DNA of 64,000 nucleotides from Moorena sp. SIO3I8 (GTDB taxonomy: Bacteria > Cyanobacteriota > Cyanobacteriia > Cyanobacteriales > Coleofasciculaceae), in NCBI RefSeq assembly GCF_010692325.1, contig NZ_JAAHHW010000029.1, positions 1-64,000 on the forward strand, given 5' to 3'. The position numbers and the translations under genes are program-made. Position 1 is the stretch's first letter. The number at the start of each line of letters is the position of its first letter. This document shows positions 9,015 to 18,241 of this stretch, piece after piece. Below the pieces are notes generated by a model. That model was not told the DNA's origin, did not search any database, and worked only from the letters and a program-made list of their open reading frames with translations.

Positions 9015-9076
9015 TAATGCGCTACGCGCACGCTACTTGAGGTGCTAATGCGCTACGCGCACGCTACTTGAGGTGC
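9015..9076. repeat. Two tandem copies of a 31-bp repeat
   Basis: A 31-base unit containing GCGCTACGCGCACGCTACTT is present twice in exact tandem (9015-9045 and 9046-9076). A further copy lies at 46931-46960. Related sequence is at 41690-41712 and 59326-59350. The rest of the gap 8898-9354 is AT-rich and shows nothing else I recognise. Confidence 0.85.
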
Positions 9077-9354
9077 TATTAACTTGTGTTTGACTACTTA
9101 GGATTGAGGATTAAATAATATGGCTATTCGGTACCTGTTATGCTAAACTGCTAAATTACATTAAATAAACCTACTACTTTATATAGCTTTGATATTTTGA
9201 TAGTTGATTTTTTAGGCTAAATTAGCATACTAATTACGGAAGAACCCCCCTCTCGATCAATCATCGCTGTATTCTAAAACGCTATATTTTTGGCAAGGGG
9301 TTATAAGATAGCTACGATAATAAATTACTTGTAGCTCATCAAAATTACCTAAGC

Positions 9355-11001
9355 ATGAACTGGTTTCCCCTATCCCGCAAACACTGTTCAACTAGCAAAT
9401 TCCTAGCTTTATTTCTCTGTAGCTGCTTCCTAATTATTAGTTGTGGTGGTTCTCCTAGCAATCAACAGACAGGTTCCTCTAGCAGCAGTAACAGTAATAG
9501 ACTCACTATCGGTACTACCCTAAAACCGAGAACCCTCGATCCAGCCGATGCCTACGAACTAGCAGCTAGTAACATCCATTACAGCTTAGGCGATCGCCTT
9601 TATACCTACAAGCTGGGTACCTCAGAATTAGTGCCACAACTGGCAACTGCTATGCCTACTATCAGCAAGGATGGCTTAACTTACACCATTCCCCTACGCC
9701 AAGGTGTAGTTTTTCATGATAACACCCCATTTAACGCTGAAGCCATGGCATTTTCCTTGCGTCGGTTTATCGAAAATGGTGGCAAGCCCTCTTCTCTACT
9801 CGAAGGTTTGGTAGATTCGATTGAACCCTCTGGAGAATACGAACTGACGATTAAACTCAAAAATCCCTTCGCCGCCTTTCCAGCACTATTAGCTTTCTCT
9901 GGAACTTGTGCTGTTTCCCCCAATGCCTATGAAATTGGTAGTGGTAAATTTGAACCGACCAAATTTGTAGGCACTGGTCCTTATAAACTAGTCAAGTTTA
10001 GTCCTAATGGGATTCGCCTAGATGTGTTTGAAGACTATTGGGGTAAAAAACCTGCCAATCAGGGATTAAACGTTCAAATCCTCACCAATTCCGCTAATTT
10101 ATTCAATTCCATCAAAACTGGTGCTGTAGACATTGGTTATCAAAGTTTAGATCCCGATCAAATCCTCAGTTTGCAAAAAGGAGCAGCATCTGGGGGTTGG
10201 CAAGTCATAGAATCTCCCAGCAATAATATTAACTACATGGTGCTCAATACCCAGATGGCACCGTTGGATAAACCAGAAGTCAGACAAGCGATCGCTGCGA
10301 TTGTTAATCGTAAACTGATCAACGAACGGGTGCTAAGAAACCAAGCTGCACCAGCCTTTAGTATCATTCCCACTAGCTTTGATGTTTCCAAGCCAACCTT
10401 TAAAGACGCCTACGGTGACGGTAATATTGCCAAAGCCAAAGAACTGCTAGCCAAAGCGGGATTTACTAAAGACAATCCGTTGACATTAGAAATTTGGTAT
10501 TCCTCAGGTTCAGCAACCCGACAACAACTTGCCAGTCTTCTGAAAGAATATGCTGCCCAGGAACTTGGGGGAATTGTGGAAATCCAGCCCCAAACTGTGG
10601 AGTCAGCGAATTTCTTTGGCAATCTAGGTAAGGGAGTTTATCAGAGTGCCTTAGTCGATTGGTATCCTGACTTTTCTGACCCCGATAACTTTATTCAGCC
10701 CTTAGTCAGTTGTACTAAAGGTTCCCTTGGGAAAGGGTGTGAAGCTGGAGCCAGTCGCTCTCAGGGGTCGTTTTATTATAGCGATCGCATGAATGAACTG
10801 ATTCAGCAACAGCGTCAGGAATCAGATCCAGCCGCCCGAAAGCAGATTTTTGCTGAGATCCAAGAACTGTTAGCAAAGGATGTACCCTTAATACCGTTAT
10901 GGCAACCAAAGGAATATGCTTTTGCCCAGTCAGGCTTAAAGAATGTCCAGTTAGACCCGATTCAACAATTGCCACTGTGGGAGATTGATAAGGGAAATTA
11001 G
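9355..11001 (+). CDS. ABC transporter substrate-binding lipoprotein, peptide/nickel family 5
   Basis: This 548-residue protein begins with a lipoprotein signal peptide: hydrophobic LALFLCSCFLII, then the cleavage box IISC, with the lipid-bearing cysteine near residue 30. A Ser/Asn-rich linker follows. The rest is an SBP_bac_5 fold: LTIGTTLKPRTLDPADAYE, FVGTGPYKLVKF, and PEVRQAIAAIVNR. Such proteins capture oligopeptides or similar ligands in the periplasm for a Dpp/Opp permease. No permease or ATPase gene is nearby, so it must pair with a transporter encoded elsewhere. The C-terminus is complete (VPLIPLWQPKEYAFA). Confidence 0.93.
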   Translation: MNWFPLSRKHCSTSKFLALFLCSCFLIISCGGSPSNQQTGSSSSSNSNRLTIGTTLKPRTLDPADAYELAASNIHYSLGDRLYTYKLGTSELVPQLATAMPTISKDGLTYTIPLRQGVVFHDNTPFNAEAMAFSLRRFIENGGKPSSLLEGLVDSIEPSGEYELTIKLKNPFAAFPALLAFSGTCAVSPNAYEIGSGKFEPTKFVGTGPYKLVKFSPNGIRLDVFEDYWGKKPANQGLNVQILTNSANLFNSIKTGAVDIGYQSLDPDQILSLQKGAASGGWQVIESPSNNINYMVLNTQMAPLDKPEVRQAIAAIVNRKLINERVLRNQAAPAFSIIPTSFDVSKPTFKDAYGDGNIAKAKELLAKAGFTKDNPLTLEIWYSSGSATRQQLASLLKEYAAQELGGIVEIQPQTVESANFFGNLGKGVYQSALVDWYPDFSDPDNFIQPLVSCTKGSLGKGCEAGASRSQGSFYYSDRMNELIQQQRQESDPAARKQIFAEIQELLAKDVPLIPLWQPKEYAFAQSGLKNVQLDPIQQLPLWEIDKGN

Positions 11002-11216
11002 GTTAACGGGCTGCCCCCGTGCTTTAAGCCGGGGGAAAGTTCAACCCCCCAAAGTTCTACTTCTGTTGGATTGACAAAATCCTCATTAACTGGTAGGTTT
11101 TGGTGAAAAGCAATATTAATAGGAATAAAGCCAAGTACAAAAGAACTGAAAAACATCACAGCAACCACATCAAGCTCACTGAAAGAATTTTGGTTTGACC
11201 CTTGAGAACGACTCAT
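10998..11216 (-). CDS. Possible small single-pass membrane protein
   Basis: A 72-codon frame starts at ATG with GAGGTAGG about seven bases upstream, a good ribosome binding site. The product has one hydrophobic segment (VVAVMFFSSFVLGFIPINIAF, residues 17-37) flanked by polar sequence. The last 15 or so codons run through a GC-rich hairpin (CCCCCG/CGGGGG, 11014-11035), so the C-terminus may be altered by that element. I do not recognise a family. It converges with, and slightly overlaps, the substrate-binding protein gene. Confidence 0.35.
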   Translation of the reverse strand: MSRSQGSNQNSFSELDVVAVMFFSSFVLGFIPINIAFHQNLPVNEDFVNPTEVELWGVELSPGLKHGGSPLT

Positions 11217-11387
11217 ATTGACCTACCTCGTTTTTTTAGCCTTTCTTCTCAGTTTCAACGGGTAATGTAGGGGATCAGGTGTGTTTTAGAGGAAATTTTT
11301 ATGTATAATTTTATGTATAGTTTGATAGTTAAAGTTTTTTTTTATAGTTCAAGTTTATAGTTAAAGCTTGAGCACTATTTTGTGGTC
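11217..11387. other. AT-rich gap before mltA
   Basis: These bases hold repeats such as TTTATGTATA and TATAGTT(C/A)AAG. They probably carry the promoter of the small membrane protein gene. I see no terminator with a T run for mltA. Confidence 0.4.
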
Positions 11388-12563
11388 TTAATTTTTCAGC
11401 AACAAATAGTACAACTCTCCTGTATCATTAATCAGCCCTGCCCGATTACCTGCCAATTTACCAGTACCCATAAATATATCCACTCGACCCGGCCCTTTAA
11501 TCGCACTACCAGTATCCTGATCCAACACATAGCGACTGACCAGCCTAGATTCCAACTGACCCACAGCATTGGGATAAGGAATACTAGTTTGGATAAGGGC
11601 CAAGGCTCCTGGAGGCATGATAGATTTATCCGTAGCAATCGAGCGCTCAGCCATTACTGGCAAACCAAGACTACCGGTAGCAGGTGCCCCCCTGGTTTCC
11701 CGAAAGAACACAAAACTTTTATTGCGGGGTAAATATTGACTCAGTTCCGTCGGTGAAGTGCGGAAATAATCGATCACCGCAGGCAGGGTCAGTCCTTCTA
11801 GCTCGATCTTGCCATCGTTAACCAGTTGTCCCCCGATACTAGTGTAGGGATGACTCGTCTTACCGGCATAGCCCACGCTCATCAAGGTGCCATCCGGCAT
11901 TCTAACTCGCGCTGAACCCTGAACGTGAATCAAAAACGCCTCTAAGCGATCGCGTAACCAAACTAGTTCTTTCCCTCGTAGTGGGCTATTTTTCCCTAAA
12001 CCATCCCATCCTTCCAATGCCGCACGGGTTGGGTGAGGTTTTTGCCAACGTTGGAAATCAGAAGGTAGTCGGTAAAGGGGATAGCGATACTCAGCACTAG
12101 GTGTGCGACTCCCAGCATACACTGGCTCAAAATAACCCGTGAACCCAACAGTTCCCTGATTGTCCTTCCCCACACTCTTGTAAAAGACAAACTCTTGTTG
12201 GATAGCAGTTTGCAACGCTTGAGGAGTAGGGGACTTGATCAGCAGTTGCCGAAAACGGACTAGAGAACGACGGACGCGATCGCGAGTTACTCCTGGTACG
12301 GAATAGTTTTGGTAAGCTTTAGCCGCACTAGGGGTTTTCAGATAACGCAAGCTATTGTCTATCGCCCTCAACATCACTCGCCAGTCCCCTGACTGAGCAC
12401 CAGGACGCTTCCACAGCTGTTCATCTAAACCCAATGGATCCTGATTGAACTGAACAGTTTCTAGTTGAACCGCTTGCAGCGGAACACTAGCAACTGCAGC
12501 ACCACTAATTGGTAGGAGGGCTATTCCTATGGTTAGGGAAATCCGAGTCAGAGTTTTGCTCAT
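11388..12563 (-). CDS. mltA: MltA-type lytic murein transglycosylase
   Basis: From ATG 12563 the protein has 391 residues. The N-terminus is a signal peptide (TRISLTIGIALLPISGAAVASV). The MltA domain follows (GTVGFTGYFEPVYAGSRTPSAEYRYPLY and FLIHVQGSARVRMPDG). A C-terminal 3D domain includes DQDTGSAIKGPGRVDIFMGTG, with the conserved aspartates. These enzymes cleave peptidoglycan glycan strands, leaving 1,6-anhydro ends, in the periplasm. The longer GTG start at 12584 adds seven residues before the signal peptide and is less likely. Confidence 0.93.
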   Translation of the reverse strand: MSKTLTRISLTIGIALLPISGAAVASVPLQAVQLETVQFNQDPLGLDEQLWKRPGAQSGDWRVMLRAIDNSLRYLKTPSAAKAYQNYSVPGVTRDRVRRSLVRFRQLLIKSPTPQALQTAIQQEFVFYKSVGKDNQGTVGFTGYFEPVYAGSRTPSAEYRYPLYRLPSDFQRWQKPHPTRAALEGWDGLGKNSPLRGKELVWLRDRLEAFLIHVQGSARVRMPDGTLMSVGYAGKTSHPYTSIGGQLVNDGKIELEGLTLPAVIDYFRTSPTELSQYLPRNKSFVFFRETRGAPATGSLGLPVMAERSIATDKSIMPPGALALIQTSIPYPNAVGQLESRLVSRYVLDQDTGSAIKGPGRVDIFMGTGKLAGNRAGLINDTGELYYLLLKN

Positions 12564-12617
12564 ACTTGCCAAGAATTCAATCACCAGCTATTGCCCAGTC
12601 AAAGCAGTCAAGCTGTA

Positions 12618-12869
12618 TTAAAAACGTTCGACGCTACCAGAGAAAATAGGTTCCACCCGCATAGCAGTGATACGAGCAGGACGTACAACCATGTACTCCC
12701 CTTGAACATTTTTAATGGGTACGCTAATGAAGTCTTCAGAGTTAGATTTTGGGATAAGTTCGCCACTATACCACTTTTGAAACTCTTTAATTGTGGCAAA
12801 CCGTACTTCTTCCCGGTGACCACTTGACAAAAGAATGTGAACAGCGTACTCGTCTGGGGTTCTTGGCAT
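12618..12869 (-). CDS. Small conserved hypothetical protein
   Basis: This 83-residue soluble protein (MPRTPDEYAVHILLSSGHRE) has a clear AGGAG eight bases before its ATG, which supports translation. It contains FATIKEFQKWYSGELIPK and a beta-rich C-terminal half (DFISVPIKN, EYMVVRPARITAMRVEPI). No membrane segment or catalytic motif is visible, and I do not recognise the family. It lies upstream of mltA on the same strand, 54 bases away, so the two may be co-transcribed. Confidence 0.75.
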   Translation of the reverse strand: MPRTPDEYAVHILLSSGHREEVRFATIKEFQKWYSGELIPKSNSEDFISVPIKNVQGEYMVVRPARITAMRVEPIFSGSVERF

Positions 12870-13027
12870 AGAAAATTCTCCTTAATCCATGCCAACTATT
12901 ATCAGCGACCTTGAAGGGGAAGGCAAAAAGTCATTGATCCAAGTTCACAGGGATTCCCAATACACCAAATCCCCTTACACGTCCTTTGTCCTTTATCCAC
13001 CAGTTTTGCTTGAGACTTACAGACTAC

Positions 13028-13798
13028 TTAAGTTGATAAATTAAACCGTTGCAGCAAATTTTCCATCACCGTTGGCAACATTTGGCGCAGTTCCTGTGGA
13101 CTTTGGTAGATCAGCTGCTGGTAGCTAGGCAGATCAAAAGGGAACTGCCCTGGTAAATCTGGTCGTTCCATCTTCACCAGCAAAATCTGTTCTGTCGGCT
13201 TAGCCGTTAAAGCATAGCCGATTTCCACACAAACATAGGGACTAGGGATCACTAACGGTTTGTTTTCCGTTGCTAGACCAGCCACCGGGGTTCCATCAGC
13301 AATGAATACCAGACTTTTGCGGATTTTGCGCATCTGGGTACTCCCCAGGCGCATTGGTTGACCAATTGGGCGTCGGGATTCTTCTAGGGTTAGGGGTAAA
13401 CGCGATCGCTGATTAAAAGTGTCTAGGGTATCTGACAGGGTGCTACGCAAAGCCTCACTAGAGGCACTGTATTCAGTCTGGTAACTCACAAAGATTATTG
13501 GCGACAATTGTGCCATTACCTCTCGCTTCGTGAAGTAAATCTCGTGAGAAATCAAGTCAATATTGGAAATGGCATAGCCCCCACTACCTTCTATGTAGAA
13601 ATCCACCCTTTCCCCTGCTAGGTAGCGCTTAAACCATTCAGAGTTTTTCACATCCTGGCTATCATCCAAAAAATCTGCTCTTAAGCCTGACTTAAGCAAA
13701 CTATTTTTGCTCAAACGCAGGTCATGGTGGCGTTTCTCCAATTCTTTGATGGGTTCGTATTTCTGGAGATACCAGGCTTTTAGGGCAATAATGGCCAT
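13028..13798 (-). CDS. Hypothetical protein with possible TIR-like nucleotide-binding C-terminal domain
   Basis: This 256-residue protein has a helical N-terminus (EPIKELEKRHHDLRLSKNSLL) and a middle strand region (VDFYIEGSGGYAISNIDLISHEIYFT). From about residue 98 comes an alpha/beta domain opening IIFVSYQTEYSASSEALRSTLSDTL. This domain continues with KSLVFIADGTPVAG and SPYVCVEIGYALTAKPTEQILLVK. The start FVSY plus E-x-G-Y-A followed by a buried strand resembles TIR-like and nucleoside-deoxyribosyltransferase-like folds. That is inference from motif order only. It sits just upstream of the 83-residue gene and downstream of the Mo-nitrogenase-C-terminal gene, on the same strand. Confidence 0.6.
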   Translation of the reverse strand: MAIIALKAWYLQKYEPIKELEKRHHDLRLSKNSLLKSGLRADFLDDSQDVKNSEWFKRYLAGERVDFYIEGSGGYAISNIDLISHEIYFTKREVMAQLSPIIFVSYQTEYSASSEALRSTLSDTLDTFNQRSRLPLTLEESRRPIGQPMRLGSTQMRKIRKSLVFIADGTPVAGLATENKPLVIPSPYVCVEIGYALTAKPTEQILLVKMERPDLPGQFPFDLPSYQQLIYQSPQELRQMLPTVMENLLQRFNLST

Positions 13799-13858
13799 GA
13801 TGTTTTCTAATAGGCACGGTTTCCCGACGCCTGCAGCTAAAATTCTCGTTTCGGAATT

Positions 13859-14236
13859 TTAGCAGTAACAGGTGATATCTTCACCACATTCATCGGCCAG
13901 ATAAGACAGTGCTCGGAAGCGCAGGGCTACCACTTCATCATAGACAGGATTGAGTTTACACAATGGTGGAATCCGAAGTAGAGTGCGATTGAACAGTTTA
14001 ATCTGCCGTTCAAAAGGACACTGGGCTGGAATTAGTCGGCACAGACGGTGGGCTAATTTGGGGTTATCAACCTCAATTTGGTTCAGCCACTGCCGTAATG
14101 ACTCCAGCAGATCAAAAGTCTTCCTGGTCTTGCCGAGTAAAGCAGGAATTGTAATTTTGGAGGAATCTGTTCCTGGGTTAATCCAAACCCGACTTGTAAT
14201 GATTAGCTTACTTATTGTATAATCAGATACACTCAT
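13859..14236 (-). CDS. Mo-dependent nitrogenase C-terminal domain protein
   Basis: This 125-residue protein is built almost wholly of the same module as the end of the 2878-3579 product: CRLIPAQCPFERQIKLFNRT, RIPPLCKLNPVYDE, and RALSYLADECGEDITCYC. All four shared cysteines are kept, and two more lie at the end. It lacks the TerB-like part. The N-terminal 45 residues are not recognised. The role of the family is unknown and no nitrogenase genes are near. The ATG is 14236. A region with inverted repeats lies directly upstream. Confidence 0.82.
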   Translation of the reverse strand: MSVSDYTISKLIITSRVWINPGTDSSKITIPALLGKTRKTFDLLESLRQWLNQIEVDNPKLAHRLCRLIPAQCPFERQIKLFNRTLLRIPPLCKLNPVYDEVVALRFRALSYLADECGEDITCYC

Positions 14237-15011
14237 GTCTTTTACCTGTGATACTACTAGTAGGCGGTAATCCAGTCGCCTGTAATATAACTACACAAGA
14301 TATCTTTCTCATACCGGATTGACAGAGGATCATTTTTATGTATATCTTGCCAGAGCAAGATAACACCCCCCCTCTGTCTGAGGAGAGCCGATCTTGATGG
14401 TTATTACAGGCATACCGCCTTTTTTTTGTCCTTACCCTATCACTATTGGAATAGGGTCTTTTCGCCGCTGGATATCAGCAGCTGATCTTAAAATCGAATT
14501 AAATATATATAGTCAATCGACACAAACATGACTAGGTTAGGAAAAATCCTATAGATAGCAGTTAGTGTAAACCAGGTAAGCTAATACCCATTTACGCTAC
14601 TCAATTGGAGCCATTGGTGCGCGATAGTTCCGAAGGACATAAACTGAGCTTTTGGTTTAGTACTCCAGCGTCAGCTCCTTCGCTACAGGGGCATCAAAGC
14701 TGATAGCTGGCAAAATGCGGAGCTTTGAAAGCAGCACGCTTAAAGCATAGTTGACTGTTAAGGGTTAAGCATCAACTGCCAAAAAGCTGTTACCAATTCC
14801 AATAGATCAGTTAAATGTGTACTAGCGTATTTGTTAAATTAGCTGATCTGTGTAATTAACTGCATCTACTGATATGCTGCCAAGATCCGTAATGACCAAG
14901 CTTGGTCAGTCTTACGGAAGTTTGGCAATTTGGCAATAGGGATTGAGTAATCACACTGATTAGAATAACTCATCACACTGATTAGAATAACTCATCAGTG
15001 CCTCTAATGTC
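14237..15011. other. 775-base gap with inverted and direct repeats
   Basis: The segment 14261-14284 (GGCGGTA..GCCTGTAAT) is a near inverted copy of 14404-14419. Between them is a perfect stem TATCTTGC/GCAAGATA (14343-14362), and T8 follows at 14420. Further on, CACACTGATTAGAATAACTCAT occurs twice in near tandem at about 14952-14996. No gene is supported. The first part may be a leader or MITE-like element. Confidence 0.5.
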
Positions 15012-15069
15012 ATAAAAAAAAAGACTGACTTCAACATTTAGTTGTTTCCTGAGTGTTGAAGTCAGTCTT
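15012..15069 (-). terminator. Strong terminator of rnj
   Basis: A perfect 16-bp stem (AAGACTGACTTCAACA at 15021-15036 with 15054-15069) is followed on the minus strand by a run of nine T. It lies 67 bases past the stop of the RNase J gene. This is a textbook Rho-independent terminator. Confidence 0.93.
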
Positions 15070-15135
15070 GTTGGGAATTAAGGACGAAAAGAAGGCAACA
15101 GGGACGCCAAGGGCGAACAACCTTCACCCTTCTGC

Positions 15136-16896
15136 TTATGATGCCACCTTAGCAGTAGAGCGCCGACGCCGTGTACCTGTGACCTTAACTGGTGGTTCCT
15201 CTGGAGTTTGCAGCAAGAAAACCATCAGGGGACGACTCCTGAGTTCCCGGCGAGCTAAACGCTGGAGGTCCGCTTCAATTTGCTTTTGCAAGCCTTCCCA
15301 ATCAATTTCAGTCGGTTTCTCTGTCAAGGATTTATCAAAATCTGACCAGCGATCGCTTAATGTCCGTTCAATTCTTTTGATCACCAACTGTTGCAGGAGG
15401 GATGTTTCTAACGGTGAGACCACACCCCGCAGATGAATTTCTGGCTTGGCAAGGAGTTTGCCATCCCAACTGATTGCTGCAGCTACAGTCACTACTCCAT
15501 CTCCAGCCAACTGCTGACGTTCTTTCATAACATTGTCATGAACAATACCAGTGCGGTCTACCAGTTCAATACCTGAGGGGACGTTACCTGTAATACTAAT
15601 GCTGTCCTCAGATAACTCCACCACATCCCCATTGTCGGTAATCACAGTATTTTCCACAGGGATGCCCATACTATGAGCCATCTTGGCATGCTGAACTAGC
15701 ATCCGATGTTCACCATGAACCGGCATAAAGAATTTTGGTCGTGTTAGAGCCAACATCAGTTTATGGTCTTCCTGAGCACCATGACCAGAAACATGAATGC
15801 CATGCTTACGACCATACACAACATTGGCTCCCAGCTTCATTAACCGATCAATGGTATTGACCACCGCAATTGTATTACCAGGAATGGGGTTGGCAGAGAA
15901 GACAACTGTGTCCCCTGCTTGGATTTGAATTTCTCGGTGTTCCCCTTTAGAAATGCGAGTCATTGCGGCTAGCGGTTCACCTTGAGAACCCGTTGTCAGA
16001 ATCAGGATTTTTTCTGGCGCTATATTTTTAACTGCTTTTAACGGCTCAAACAAGTCATCTGGGCATTTAATGTAACCCAAGGTGCGAGCTTGGGCAATCA
16101 CATTCAGCATGGAACGACCCACAATTGCCACCTTCCGGTTTTGTTTTTGGGCGATATCCAGGACTATACTTATCCGGTGAACTGAGGAGGCAAAGGTAGT
16201 CACTAGGACTCGTCCTGGTGCTTGGGCAATGGCCCGTTCTAGATTGGGATAAACCGAACGTTCAGATGGAGTATGTCCGGGAACTTCGGCGTTAGTCGAG
16301 TCACTCATCAAGCACAAGACCCCTTTTTCCCCATGTTCCGCTAGTCTTTGGAAATCGAAGAATTCTCCATCCACAGGGGTATGGTCAACTTTGAAATCAC
16401 CTGTATGGATAATCACACCCAGTGGCGTATGAATGGCAATGGTAAAGCTATCAGCAATCGAGTGAGTGTTGCGAATAAATTCTACAAGGAATGAAGAACC
16501 GATACGTACCGTTTCACGGGGCATTACACGTTTCAATTCCGTGTGGTCAGCTACACCAGCTTCTTCTAGCTTGCCTTGAAGTAATGCCATGGCTAAGCGG
16601 GGTCCATAAATCACGGGAATATCAAACTGCTTTAAATGATAGGGAATGCCACCAATATGGTCTTCATGACCGTGAGTGACAATCATGCCCTTGATTTTGT
16701 GACGATTTTCCCGTAAATATGTCATATCGGGGAGGACGATATTAATTCCATGCATCTCATCATTAGGGAAGCCAATCCCAGCATCTAAGAGCAGGATTTC
16801 GTCATTGAATTCAAAAACACAAGTGTTCTTGCCAATTTCATGGAGTCCGCCTAGGGGAATAATTTTTAAAGCTGGTTTAGATGTTTGCTTAGTCAT
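15136..16896 (-). CDS. rnj: Ribonuclease J
   Basis: This 586-residue metallo-beta-lactamase/beta-CASP nuclease has the zinc motif THGHEDHIGG (about residues 76-85). It also has HTGDFKVD, CLMSDSTNAEVPGHTPSE, and the beta-CASP blocks ILTTGSQGEP and VHVSGHGAQED-type HVSGHG. A basic C-terminal tail (GTRRRRSTAKVAS) ends it. RNase J acts as an endo- and 5'-3' exoribonuclease in mRNA decay and rRNA maturation. It follows asd and dapA on the same strand, an order I recall from other cyanobacteria. A perfect palindrome lies 61 bases upstream of the start and may be in its 5' UTR. Confidence 0.96.
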   Translation of the reverse strand: MTKQTSKPALKIIPLGGLHEIGKNTCVFEFNDEILLLDAGIGFPNDEMHGINIVLPDMTYLRENRHKIKGMIVTHGHEDHIGGIPYHLKQFDIPVIYGPRLAMALLQGKLEEAGVADHTELKRVMPRETVRIGSSFLVEFIRNTHSIADSFTIAIHTPLGVIIHTGDFKVDHTPVDGEFFDFQRLAEHGEKGVLCLMSDSTNAEVPGHTPSERSVYPNLERAIAQAPGRVLVTTFASSVHRISIVLDIAQKQNRKVAIVGRSMLNVIAQARTLGYIKCPDDLFEPLKAVKNIAPEKILILTTGSQGEPLAAMTRISKGEHREIQIQAGDTVVFSANPIPGNTIAVVNTIDRLMKLGANVVYGRKHGIHVSGHGAQEDHKLMLALTRPKFFMPVHGEHRMLVQHAKMAHSMGIPVENTVITDNGDVVELSEDSISITGNVPSGIELVDRTGIVHDNVMKERQQLAGDGVVTVAAAISWDGKLLAKPEIHLRGVVSPLETSLLQQLVIKRIERTLSDRWSDFDKSLTEKPTEIDWEGLQKQIEADLQRLARRELRSRPLMVFLLQTPEEPPVKVTGTRRRRSTAKVAS

Positions 16897-16956
16897 TTGA
16901 ATCCTCTGAGTTTTTTTGCTAGTAAAAAAATGAAAAAAGTGTTACCAATTACCTTT

Positions 16957-16978
16957 GATTTGATCTATAGATCAAATC
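16957..16978. promoter_or_regulatory. Perfect 22-bp palindrome upstream of rnj
   Basis: The half-site GATTTGATCTA is followed by its exact reverse complement with no spacer. It is 61 bases before the rnj start codon. It could be an operator, or an RNA stem in the leader. The rest of 16897-17244 holds a looser pair CTTCGCT/AGCGAAG near 17159-17204. Confidence 0.55.
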
Positions 16979-17244
16979 CATCACACAGATAAAGCAATGA
17001 ATGAATGATGTATAGCTTTTTTAGATCAACTAATTATTAGCAAATAAACGGTAAAATAATAGAAACTAAAATAATAGTAAAAAATTAGGGATAAAGAAAG
17101 CCAAAATTCAATAAACAATTAATAGCTCACTAATCTCCCTCCCAATCCCTAACATAGTCTTCGCTAAGGATTCAGTCATCTTTCCTACCTTACAAAGCGA
17201 AGATAGATCTGATGAAAGGGAATTGGGACAAAATGAGTAATTAT

Positions 17245-18129
17245 TTAAATTAAATCCAGCTCAATCAGAACCTCCTTTAAACGGGATTTTAATTCAGAGG
17301 GTAGCTCGCACAGCGGTGAGCGAAGACTACCCACCTGCCAACCTTGAAGTTCTAGTGCTGTTTTGATCGGGATAGGATTGGTAGTACAAAAGAGTACTTT
17401 AAATAAGGGAAAAAGCTTGAGGTGAATTTGAGTAGCCTCACTAGTTTTCCCCTCCTCAAAAGCTTGAATCATCTGTTGGATTTGGGAACCAACCAGATGA
17501 CTGGCTACACTAACTACACCTGATCCTCCTAGTGCCAGGGTGGCTAGGGTAAAGGAGTCATCGCCAGAATAGATGGCAAAATCCGGTGGGGTTAAACGCC
17601 TAATTTGACTAGTCTGTTCGAAGTCGCTAGTAGCCTCTTTGACAGCTACGATATTAGGAATTTGGGCTAAACGAGCAATAGTTTCCGGTTGCAGATTTTG
17701 TCCTGTGCGACCCGGTACATTGTAGAGCATCAGGGGAAAGTCAGGACTCGATTTTGCGATCGCTTGGAAATGTTTGTATAGTCCTGACTGTGGCGGTTTA
17801 TTGTAATACGGTACAACTTGTAATGATCCATCTAACCCTAGTTTAGCAGCTTTTTCAGTAGCAGCGATCGCTTCTTTTGTAGAATTTGAACCCGTTCCAG
17901 CAATTACCTTGGCTTTACCTGCAACTGCTTTTTGGACTACTTGGAATAGCTGGTACTCTTCATCCCAAGTAAGGGTAGGAGACTCCCCAGTGGTGCCACA
18001 TACCACCAAAGTATCTGTCCCATTGTCAACCAAATGAGCTGCTAAGTGCTCTGCCACAGCATAATTGACGCTGCTATCTTCCCTAAACGGCGTAATCATC
18101 GCCGTTAGCACACGTCCAAAATTGACCAC
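17245..18129 (-). CDS. dapA: 4-hydroxy-tetrahydrodipicolinate synthase
   Basis: This 294-residue TIM-barrel enzyme condenses aspartate semialdehyde with pyruvate in lysine and peptidoglycan synthesis. Motifs include [30 protein letters not shown] (catalytic tyrosine), and AVKEATSD (Schiff-base lysine). The start is GTG, with GAGGAG about ten bases upstream. The gene lies directly downstream of asd, which makes its substrate, so the pair forms a pathway unit. The gap between them carries heptamer-like TTAGTCA repeats. Confidence 0.96.
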   Translation of the reverse strand: MVNFGRVLTAMITPFREDSSVNYAVAEHLAAHLVDNGTDTLVVCGTTGESPTLTWDEEYQLFQVVQKAVAGKAKVIAGTGSNSTKEAIAATEKAAKLGLDGSLQVVPYYNKPPQSGLYKHFQAIAKSSPDFPLMLYNVPGRTGQNLQPETIARLAQIPNIVAVKEATSDFEQTSQIRRLTPPDFAIYSGDDSFTLATLALGGSGVVSVASHLVGSQIQQMIQAFEEGKTSEATQIHLKLFPLFKVLFCTTNPIPIKTALELQGWQVGSLRSPLCELPSELKSRLKEVLIELDLI

Positions 18130-18241
18130 CCTTTTCTAACTCCTCATTAATTATTGGTCATTGGTCATTAGCCATTATTCATTAGTCATTGCTCTTTGGT
18201 CTAGCTTCTGTGCCAGAAGATTTTTTGCTGCCTACAAAGGA

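Noticed and set aside
10998-11035. GC hairpin as terminator of the substrate-binding protein gene
   Set aside because: No T run follows on either strand; it looks more like a dispersed stem element.
12608-12895. 95-codon frame overlapping the 83-residue gene
   Set aside because: The other frame has AGGAG before its ATG and normal codon use; this one is its shadow.
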